Assembly (NCBI GenBank): GCA_964513095.1
Contig: CAZELH010000027.1
Coordinates: 1 to 11,190, forward strand
Direction of reading: 5' to 3'
From: JBDKGD01 sp964513095
GTDB taxonomy: Bacteria > Patescibacteriota > Minisyncoccia > UBA6257 > 2-01-FULL-56-20
Length of the DNA stretch: 11,190 nucleotides
In this document: one piece after another, positions 5,143 to 11,190 of the stretch
How the letters are laid out: the number at the start of each line of letters is the position of its first letter
How positions within the stretch are numbered: position 1 is the first letter of the stretch
Made by a program: the position numbers and the translations under genes
The notes under the pieces: generated by a model
What the model was told of the DNA's origin: nothing
Seen by the model: the letters and a program-made list of their open reading frames with translations, nothing else
Databases searched by the model: none

Positions 5143-6066
5143 TTACTTATAATACACTCTGTTTTCTACACGAAAATCGAGTTGGGATACCGTATTAAAT
5201 TGCCCCTTTGCTTGCAATGCTTTGATCGCTGAAAATGCCGTATCGGGCGGAAATCGCAGACTAAACAAAATTGTTTGATTGGCGCCGGTGTGCACCGTCG
5301 CTTCTTGCAGATTAATATCCCCTATTTCAATGGTTACCGTTTTTAATTTTAATTGCGTAATGCCTTTTATGAGCGAAAGAATATTTTTCATAACTGAATC
5401 TTGGTCAACAACACTCTTTCCCAAAATCAATGGTCTGATTTTATACTCGGTAACGAGTGGTACTAAAAACCCATCCGCGGCTGGGCCTTTTTCAATCACA
5501 ATACCATCCTCGTCAAACCACCAACAATCACGATTAGCTGTAGGAACTGGCGGTGGCAATACCTCTTGCACTGGTTTATCAACCGGCGTACTTCCGGCGT
5601 TTTGGGTTTCTGCTGGTGGCTGTGGTGATTGTGGAATTGCGATCTCTCGTTCTTTCTGACACCAAATTCCCTTTGGCGCTCTTGGCAGGGCAGTAATGGA
5701 AACGGTGCGATTGCGTATATCTTTTTGAATTGTTATTTCTTTGAGCGATCCACTCACTAACGGTGGGAGCGCCGGCGTAGAACCTACCCATGATAAAACG
5801 TTATCTGCCCCCAATACGCGAGCGATAAATGATTGCGACAGTACGGTTGCCACAAGCGCATTCTTGATTTGTTGCGGTGATTCGGTGTCACCAACCGAAA
5901 CAGTGAAATTTTTTATTTTAAAAAAAGAGGAGTAGAAGATTAAACGCCCACAACCAGCCAATACAACAAAGAGCACTGTCAGTCCAATTCCACAACTTAT
6001 TAAAAATCGTCGCGATTTTTTGCGACGGGCAACCTCATCAAAATATCGTTCAACATTTTTTGCCAT
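5143..6066 (-). CDS. ftsQ: Cell division protein FtsQ/DivIB family
   Basis: FtsQ is a single-pass divisome protein that links early and late division proteins at midcell. Of 307 residues, 1-20 are a basic cytoplasmic tail (EVARRKKSRR), about 21-44 a membrane helix, and 48-130 a POTRA-like domain beginning YSSFFKIKNFTVSVGD and ending VSITALPRAPKGIWC. Residues 143-179 are a Pro-rich insert, then CWWFDEDGIV (181-190) starts the beta domain, which ends in LDFRVENRVYYK (296-307), the typical FtsQ closing strand. The family assignment rests on this architecture and the conserved ends. Cys136 and Cys181 flank the Pro-rich insert and could form a disulfide. It starts 3 nt after the stop of the CAP-domain gene, so the two are almost certainly co-transcribed and translationally coupled. 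ftsQ usually sits in a mur/fts cluster; no such genes are visible here, but the assembly gap follows. Confidence 0.88.
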   Translation of the reverse strand: MAKNVERYFDEVARRKKSRRFLISCGIGLTVLFVVLAGCGRLIFYSSFFKIKNFTVSVGDTESPQQIKNALVATVLSQSFIARVLGADNVLSWVGSTPALPPLVSGSLKEITIQKDIRNRTVSITALPRAPKGIWCQKEREIAIPQSPQPPAETQNAGSTPVDKPVQEVLPPPVPTANRDCWWFDEDGIVIEKGPAADGFLVPLVTEYKIRPLILGKSVVDQDSVMKNILSLIKGITQLKLKTVTIEIGDINLQEATVHTGANQTILFSLRFPPDTAFSAIKALQAKGQFNTVSQLDFRVENRVYYK

Positions 6067-6069
6067 TTC

Positions 6070-7134
6070 CTAAAAAAGTGTTTGCGTATGAGCAATTGCC
6101 GGTATCACCGTTTTTGCGATAGGAAGCATGGCATTAAATGTGAGCACGATCGCGATTATTCCAACAAGCGCTGTTCCCCTAAGAAGCACATGGGAATGAA
6201 TGTGGTGTTTAGAAATAACCAAATTTATTCCAAGCGCTGCTAAAAGCAGTGTGGCAATGGTTAGCAATAACACCATCGTAGCTGTTTGTGGGTTACTGGC
6301 GCTCTTTTGAAAAAATTGTACCAATGAATTTGACTCCTTGTTGGAAAGCGCTTGATTATCGCTCGTTTGCACCGAGGGTACTGTTTGTGAATTTGCTATT
6401 GTCGGCTTATTTTTCGTTATCACCGCCATTTGTGGCTTGGTTGTAGTGTTTTGTTGCACCTCACTTCCCGCCACCGTTCCTGTTTTTATTTGTGGAGGAA
6501 CTTGCTCTTGCACATTCTGTCCGCCTGATATTGATGGAGTATTATTTTTATCTTCCACTACCCCCACCTGACGAGATGGCCTTCCAAAAAATTGAACTAC
6601 GAAAACCGCTTGTCGACCTTCATATACCCCCACTGCGGTTGCGATACCTATTTGCGAAAATCCATTATTCACAATGTTGGCATGATGACTTGGGGATGCC
6701 ATCCATGCACGTTCAACATCGACCGAATCAACGAAATTAATAGCCAAATTTTCTCCGGCTGACTCATATTGGTATCCAACCTCCCCCAGCCAGTGCCATG
6801 GAGTAATTCCGGTTGGGCTAGTGTGAGCAAAATAGCCATGCAATGCCATATCTTGAGCTTTTAACCGAGCAGCCTGCACCAAAAGATCGTTTGTAGCCAA
6901 TTGCGACACTCCTGCTACTGCTCTATCTTGATTTGTTAAATCAATTAATACATTTGGAAGAACTTCTCCCAAAAAATGAGCCGACGGCACTACCGTTACC
7001 ACATACAACAAAAATGCGATTTCGCACGCCATAACCATACTCACAAGAACAAAAAATGACTGCACCGAAAATAGGTGCGGCACATTCCCATTTCTTTCGT
7101 GTGGTAAAAAATGGTCTCGAATCCAAGACAACAT
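6070..7134 (-). CDS. Membrane-anchored CAP-domain (SCP/PR1, YkwD-like) protein
   Basis: The 354-residue protein has an N-terminal membrane helix (about 24-49), an extracytoplasmic CAP domain (about 58-185), a long polar Gln/Thr/Asn-rich linker (186-280), and two C-terminal membrane helices (about 286-306 and 318-340). CAP features include LTNQDRAVAGVSQL (66-79), LKAQDMALHGYFAHTSPTG (91-109, His104), AGENLAINF (126-134, Glu128), WMASPSHHANI (144-154, His150/His151) and the closing FVVQFFG (178-184). The putative cavity residues, two His and Glu, are intact. Bacterial CAP proteins are mostly uncharacterised; proposed roles include lipid binding, wall interaction and, in a few cases, proteolysis. 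The three predicted helices place the CAP domain outside. Coupling to ftsQ points to a job at the division site or in wall remodelling, by inference only. A -10-like element lies 6 nt before the ATG. Confidence 0.88.
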   Translation of the reverse strand: MLSWIRDHFLPHERNGNVPHLFSVQSFFVLVSMVMACEIAFLLYVVTVVPSAHFLGEVLPNVLIDLTNQDRAVAGVSQLATNDLLVQAARLKAQDMALHGYFAHTSPTGITPWHWLGEVGYQYESAGENLAINFVDSVDVERAWMASPSHHANIVNNGFSQIGIATAVGVYEGRQAVFVVQFFGRPSRQVGVVEDKNNTPSISGGQNVQEQVPPQIKTGTVAGSEVQQNTTTKPQMAVITKNKPTIANSQTVPSVQTSDNQALSNKESNSLVQFFQKSASNPQTATMVLLLTIATLLLAALGINLVISKHHIHSHVLLRGTALVGIIAIVLTFNAMLPIAKTVIPAIAHTQTLF

Positions 7135-7140
7135 GTATGT

Positions 7141-7149
7141 ATTATGCCA
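7141..7149 (-). promoter_or_regulatory. Putative extended -10 promoter of the CAP-ftsQ operon
   Basis: TG-G-CATAAT on the minus strand (5 of 6 hexamer match plus TG extension) ends 6 nt before the ATG at 7134. There is no Shine-Dalgarno sequence. A leaderless transcript is expected if this element is used. Confidence 0.5.
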
Positions 7150-7171
7150 TGAAATTAGTAATTAGCCACTA

Positions 7172-7237
7172 GTTCGACAGGCTCACTACGAGTAGCCAAT
7201 AGAAATTGCGGATTGAGCATTAAATAATTGCGAATTA
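7172..7237. repeat. Intergenic repeats: TTCGACAGGCTCA element and ATTGCGGATTGAG family copy 3
   Basis: GTTCGACAGGCTCACTACGAG (7172-7192) resembles a widespread class of intergenic repeats with a TTCGACAGGCTCA core; it occurs once here. Next to it, 7204-7237 (AATTGCGGATTGAGCATTA...) is the third copy of the family at 456-490 and 1461-1486. The interval 7135-7362 holds only these repeats, the CAP promoter and the terminator of the surface operon; no gene is seen. Confidence 0.55.
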
Positions 7238-7269
7238 AATACGATGCTAAGATATTGCGGGAGAAAAAT

Positions 7270-7317
7270 AAAATTATATAAAAAATATGCACCCTCCAAA
7301 AAATGGAAGATGCATAT
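7270..7317 (-). terminator. Rho-independent terminator of the surface-protein operon
   Basis: On the minus strand arms 7305-7317 and 7285-7297 pair over 13 bp (11 Watson-Crick pairs and two U-G wobbles), with a 7-nt loop. The stem is followed by TTTTTATATAATTTTATTTTT. It lies 46 bp past the stop of the peptidoglycan-binding protein and before the promoter of the next operon. Confidence 0.82.
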
Positions 7318-7362
7318 TCATAAAATCTTTTACCCTCATTACTAAACCCTATTGGCTAGTGA

Positions 7363-8175
7363 CTATGGGAGCTGTGGTATCGGCAAATCGAGGGTTGAAC
7401 ACATAATTTTGTTAATCCATCGTTGCGTTGTCTTGTAGACGTAGCCAGTTGGAGTCATTTCATTTGGCAATCCAAACGCAAGCCATGGAGCCAAAATTTC
7501 TTTTGAGTATTTCAACTGAAACGCCTCAACGGCTTTCTTGGTCAATGGACCAAAGTAACCGGTGACAGGGATCTTTAATCCGAGCTCGGTGTTTAAAAAT
7601 GCCTGCAATTTTTTTACTTGATCTGGATCGTTTTTCTTTCCTACACCCATGTAGCCCTTAAAGGTTAATCCACACGATGTGGTTGCGCCCAAGACCTGAC
7701 CCGTTGACGCAGGTGCAGACGCACCGGGGCCACTACCAACATTTACGCCACTTGGCCCGTTACCGCCACCAGCATTACTGCCGTGGCTGACGCCATCATC
7801 TGTTGATGGTCGATTGATGACGTATACAAAACTCACAACTGGCGATGATGTTTCTTGTGGGTAACACGCAACGGCTTTGATGGTGGTGTTTACTGACACT
7901 ACGATTGGCGAAGAAAACACTCCCCCTTCAGATGAACACGATGGTGTATCGCCATTCGTCGTGAAATGAATTGATGATGCTCCAGTAGCTGAAAGAGTTA
8001 CATTTTGCGTGTCGGTGTACGTGCCGGCGCCAGGATTTGCAATAGGAGAAGCAATAACCGTTCCACCAACACCGTTTGATGTACCGGTGTTAATAGTTCC
8101 TTTTACTTCTGATGCATGCGCAACCCCGCCACTAAGAGCGATAACTGCTACAACGATAGATAATAATTTTTTCAT
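7363..8175 (-). CDS. Secreted protein: chitobiase C-terminal-like domain plus peptidoglycan-binding domain
   Basis: A 270-residue exported protein. Residues 1-21 are a Sec signal peptide (MKKLLSIVVAVIALSGGVAHA) with likely cleavage after AHA. Residues 42-120 resemble the chitobiase/beta-hexosaminidase C-terminal domain: GTYTDTQNVTLSATG, IHFTTNGDTPSC, VSVNTTIKAVAC and a closing VVSFVYVI. A Gly/Ser/Asn-rich linker (122-158) leads to GQVLGATTSCG (159-169), then a peptidoglycan-binding_1-like domain (about 173-258) with DPDQVKKLQAFLNTELG, VTGYFGPLTKKAVEAFQ and a C-terminal extension YVYKTTQRWINKIMC. Cys168 and Cys259 flank that domain and could form a disulfide. No catalytic residues are seen. 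The PG domain probably holds the protein on the cell wall while the N-terminal module faces outward. It starts 17 bp after the large Ig-repeat gene, so they form an operon, and a terminator follows. No Shine-Dalgarno sequence precedes the ATG. Confidence 0.85.
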   Translation of the reverse strand: MKKLLSIVVAVIALSGGVAHASEVKGTINTGTSNGVGGTVIASPIANPGAGTYTDTQNVTLSATGASSIHFTTNGDTPSCSSEGGVFSSPIVVSVNTTIKAVACYPQETSSPVVSFVYVINRPSTDDGVSHGSNAGGGNGPSGVNVGSGPGASAPASTGQVLGATTSCGLTFKGYMGVGKKNDPDQVKKLQAFLNTELGLKIPVTGYFGPLTKKAVEAFQLKYSKEILAPWLAFGLPNEMTPTGYVYKTTQRWINKIMCSTLDLPIPQLP

Positions 8176-8192
8176 AGGATTAATAAGAGTGA

Positions 8193-11190
8193 CTAATCAA
8201 TAACGATTTCTTCTTCGACCGGCTCGCTCTTAATGCCGTAGCTGGCACTGTATGAGTCTGCTGGAGTGCCTGTTGGCACCTTCGCTTCAACAACAATTTG
8301 CACTTGACGGCCTGGGGTTGTTGAACTTCGATCTGATGTCATGTGCAATACACCAAAGTAGGTATCAGGAGCGGTAATAGTGATAGATGATGTTGCATCT
8401 TGGGCATTGCTTGATTCTGTGGAATAAAAACGAATGTTATTTGCCGCAGGAATCGTATTGCTGGCAGATCCTACAAAATCAGAGAACTTCATTGATACAT
8501 TTTGTTCAATGGTTGGCACCGTTACATCAAAGATCCAACGCCATCCATTTGCAAATGTGTCATCAGCAATGGCAAATGACTTTACCAAAGCAATACTTGT
8601 CACGTGTAATTCTGCTGAATCGTCGAATGCGGTTGCAAAAGTGTTGTCGCCTGATGTTGCTTGATTTCCACTCTCATCAGCTGACAATACGCGGAAATGA
8701 TAGATTTGATTTGAAAGCAAGCCAGTGATTATTACGGAATGTGCGGTTGTTGTGGCGGTATCCAAACTGGTCATAGATCCATACGCATCGGTTAAGCCAA
8801 ATTCCACCTGTGAGTCTGCTGGTTCATTTGTGTTCCAGACGATACGAACGCTGCTGGTGGTAATGTCGGTTACTGCGATACCAGAGATGATTGGTGCGGT
8901 TTCATCGGCTTCAACTACTACTGGAGCAGTTGTGAATACCGACGCCTCACTTCCCCCGTAGTTGGTGGCCAATGCGTTTCCGGCTTCGTCAGTTACATCG
9001 GTCGTTACGAAGATGTAGTACGCAGTGTTGTTTTCCAAAGCAGAATTTGGGGTGATAACCGCCTGTGTACCCGCGCCAGCAAGCGTGATCGTTGCCGGAA
9101 TTACACTGTCGTCACTCACCTTTTTAATACCTATGGATGTTCCGGTAATGGTTGAGGCTTTCATGCTTTCTGAAAACGTAACTGTTGGAACTACTGATAT
9201 TGCAACATTTGTGGCGCTCACGTCAGGATACTGACTCTCAACGATTGGAGCAGTAACATCTGCGGTATTTTCCGCTGTGGTAAAGCCAGTTGTTGAGCTC
9301 GATACTGCGGTGGCAGACAACGCATTATCTTCCAAATCAGTAATACCTGAAGTTGCTTCAAAGTAATACTGCGTTGCGTACTCAAGCGGTGCAGATGGCG
9401 TAATTTGAATTGTTTTTCCTCCTTCAACCAATGAAACGGTTGCTGGTACTGTTGCGGATGTTGATGCATTTACCAAATACACGTTCGCGGATGTTACCGT
9501 GCTCGCTTTTAAGACTTCAGAAAATGTCAGTGAAAGTGGCGTGGTAATTGCGACGCCAGTTGCATTGTATGTTGGAATCGAAGATTCAAACGTTGGGGCA
9601 ACGGTATCTGCCTTGGTGAATTCAACTTCTACGCTGTCGCCAAGCAAATTTGTTGGTGGAGTGGAGATCGTCGTTACATTGACCGTACCGTATGTTTGTC
9701 TGGTAAGTCCTGCCGTTGCAATACCGCCTGAAAGAGTGAAGGTTAATGGATCGATTGAACCAAAATTCGTAACCAAGAACGCGCCAGTTGCAGTGTTGTT
9801 GTCGGTGACGGTGTTTCCAAACTGATCTTGACCGTAGACCGTAATCGTCGACGTGGTTCCTTCAATGAGACTGGTTGGGCTGGCAACTGGTTTTAATTTG
9901 GTAATGACGCCATGAGCCAGTGGACCAAGTGGATCAGAAACTGCATTTGCTGATCCGGCCGAAAAACGAATCGTAAATACTTCGTCTGATTTTGAGTATC
10001 CCAATTCTGTTGTTGGTACGGTGCCGTAAGTTGCAACACCAGCAGTCGTAACTGTTGAAACGTTTCGCAATGTTCCGGTACCTGTCGCAAGCGACGCACT
10101 TACAATCGTGCCATCTGCTACGTTATTGCCATACTGATCTTTTACGGTTACTACTGGCTGTGTCGTGAAGTTAGAATCTACACTTGCAGTGCTTGATGGC
10201 TGGGTGGTGATCGTCAAAACAGCTGGAACATCTGGAGTGAAGAGAATATTAGTGACACCGGTAACCGTCATTGGAGCCACTAAACTGGAAAATCCGAGTG
10301 TTGCACTGCCGGTGGTTGTTGAGTTTACCGTGCGAGTCAGTACTCCGGCCGTGGTGGTTCCTGCGCCACTTGTTTGACCGAGTGTTGTGGTAAGTGTGGC
10401 GGTTGAGCCATTTGCTACGACGTTGTCGTACTGATCTTTGAGGTTAATCGTCAGCGTTACGGGGTTACCGACTACTGATGACGTTGCTGAAGCGGCGATG
10501 TCTGCTTTGGCTGGGGCATCGGCAACAAATGTTACTGTGGCGGTATTTGAAAGTGTGCCACCTCCAACGCCCAATGTGGTAACCGTGATGGTTTTTGTTT
10601 CGGCGACGGTTGAGGTAAAGGTTGTCGTCAATGTACCACTGGCGTTTGAAACAGTGCTCGTTGGAAATGGAGTTACCGTATTGCCCGTGCCACTTACTGA
10701 AATACTTACATTTCCCGCCAAAAATCCTGCAACAGGATTATTTGAAGCGTCTTTTAATGTAATTTTGATTGTCGCATTTGTTCCTACTACCGTGCTCGTT
10801 GGAGTCACGCTTACTAAAGAATTCGCAAGACTTGGTGTTCCCACGCTTGCAACCATGGTTAAAATACCCAAAGAAGTGTTTTGCTGTACGCCAATTACCC
10901 ATTCATGTCCGGTCATGGTGATATTTCCACTTCGCAATGGACTGGCAGTTATTGGACGAACACGGAGATTTTGCCACGTTAAACTGTTTCTAACGTTACA
11001 ACTAGTTTCGTCGGTAATAACTACAGAAACAGTGGTTGCGGTTCGCGAAGTGGGTATCGTAGAGCCACTTGCGAGATTATTTATATTGCAATCATTATTA
11101 CTTCCTGATCCGGATGTTCGAGTTACCAAAACAGTTGGAGCAGTACCGGTGGTATCGAATTGAAAACCAGTTGGCAAATTTAATGTCAAC
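8193..11190 (-). CDS. Large multidomain surface protein with Ig-like, SbsA-type Ig and FN3 repeats (N-terminus outside window)
   Basis: The frame is open to the right window edge, so the N-terminus and any signal peptide are missing; about 999 residues are visible. Numbering from base 11189: 1-120 is a beta-rich region with Cys34 and Cys64. Four invasin/Big_1-like Ig modules follow, at about 122-224, 225-318, 319-425 and 427-526, each with a KDxxxN-type turn (KDASNN 146, KDQYDN 251, KDQYGN 350, QDQFGN 454). Two SbsA-type (Big_5) Ig domains follow, at 527-638 and 643-755, both starting with an APxxES segment and containing TFSE.(L/M)KAST. An FN3 domain (761-855; VRIVWNTNEPADSQVEFGL) and a C-terminal beta domain (858-998) end in EPVEEEIVID. 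Composition is rich in Thr, Val, Ser and Ala and nearly free of Cys and Lys. Such proteins usually form surface fibres, adhesins or S-layer-like coats. No LPXTG motif or C-terminal membrane helix is present; the next gene, with a wall-binding domain, may serve as its anchor (inference). Confidence 0.9.
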   Translation of the reverse strand, partial: LTLNLPTGFQFDTTGTAPTVLVTRTSGSGSNNDCNINNLASGSTIPTSRTATTVSVVITDETSCNVRNSLTWQNLRVRPITASPLRSGNITMTGHEWVIGVQQNTSLGILTMVASVGTPSLANSLVSVTPTSTVVGTNATIKITLKDASNNPVAGFLAGNVSISVSGTGNTVTPFPTSTVSNASGTLTTTFTSTVAETKTITVTTLGVGGGTLSNTATVTFVADAPAKADIAASATSSVVGNPVTLTINLKDQYDNVVANGSTATLTTTLGQTSGAGTTTAGVLTRTVNSTTTGSATLGFSSLVAPMTVTGVTNILFTPDVPAVLTITTQPSSTASVDSNFTTQPVVTVKDQYGNNVADGTIVSASLATGTGTLRNVSTVTTAGVATYGTVPTTELGYSKSDEVFTIRFSAGSANAVSDPLGPLAHGVITKLKPVASPTSLIEGTTSTITVYGQDQFGNTVTDNNTATGAFLVTNFGSIDPLTFTLSGGIATAGLTRQTYGTVNVTTISTPPTNLLGDSVEVEFTKADTVAPTFESSIPTYNATGVAITTPLSLTFSEVLKASTVTSANVYLVNASTSATVPATVSLVEGGKTIQITPSAPLEYATQYYFEATSGITDLEDNALSATAVSSSTTGFTTAENTADVTAPIVESQYPDVSATNVAISVVPTVTFSESMKASTITGTSIGIKKVSDDSVIPATITLAGAGTQAVITPNSALENNTAYYIFVTTDVTDEAGNALATNYGGSEASVFTTAPVVVEADETAPIISGIAVTDITTSSVRIVWNTNEPADSQVEFGLTDAYGSMTSLDTATTTAHSVIITGLLSNQIYHFRVLSADESGNQATSGDNTFATAFDDSAELHVTSIALVKSFAIADDTFANGWRWIFDVTVPTIEQNVSMKFSDFVGSASNTIPAANNIRFYSTESSNAQDATSSITITAPDTYFGVLHMTSDRSSTTPGRQVQIVVEAKVPTGTPADSYSASYGIKSEPVEEEIVID

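Noticed and set aside
10438..11163. Long open frame on the plus strand opposite the Ig-repeat gene (241 codons)
   Set aside because: It mirrors the Thr/Val/Ser-rich codons of the real gene, has no ribosome-binding site, and shows no recognisable domain; several similar plus-strand frames lie across 8009-11163.

Overview
The window looks like a scaffold from a small-genome, uncultivated bacterium of the Patescibacteria (Candidate Phyla Radiation), most likely the Parcubacteria side. This is inferred from several features together: a bacterial-type AspRS without its usual insertion domain, a secreted protein with a QVLGA linker and peptidoglycan-binding domain, a membrane-tethered CAP-domain protein beside ftsQ, a very large Ig-repeat surface protein, few Shine-Dalgarno sequences, and many palindromic intergenic repeats. 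No 16S rRNA is present, so the lineage is unproven. A run of 100 N at 5001-5100 marks a scaffold join.

Layout. Bases 1-413 (+) hold the C-terminal part of a class-I release factor, RF1-like. On the minus strand follow ndk (606-1109) and aspS (1501-2895). A MgtC/SapB-type membrane protein (3014-3499, +) converges on a hypothetical protein (3515-4255, -) that resembles a trypsin-fold protein with no catalytic triad. Upstream of it on the same strand is the RNase P RNA gene rnpB (about 4374-4740, -), with a near-consensus promoter and a hairpin at its 3' side. After a repeat-rich stretch and the gap come two tightly coupled cell-envelope genes on the minus strand: a CAP-domain membrane protein (6070-7134) and ftsQ (5143-6066). 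The rest of the window is a two-gene surface operon on the minus strand: an Ig/FN3 multidomain protein entering from the right edge (8193-11190, partial), then a secreted peptidoglycan-binding protein (7363-8175), ending at a strong terminator (7270-7317).

How the genes relate. The left half is housekeeping: translation termination, nucleotide balance, tRNA charging and tRNA maturation. The right half is envelope biology: divisome assembly, an extracytoplasmic CAP domain, and a surface fibre with a possible wall-binding partner.

The most interesting signals lie outside the coding sequences. First, a composite two-hairpin repeat of about 121 bp occurs twice, and its first stem differs by compensatory base changes. 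Second, several genes have -10-like elements only 6-8 nt before the ATG, which suggests leaderless mRNAs. I found no CRISPR array, tRNA gene, transposase or phage gene.
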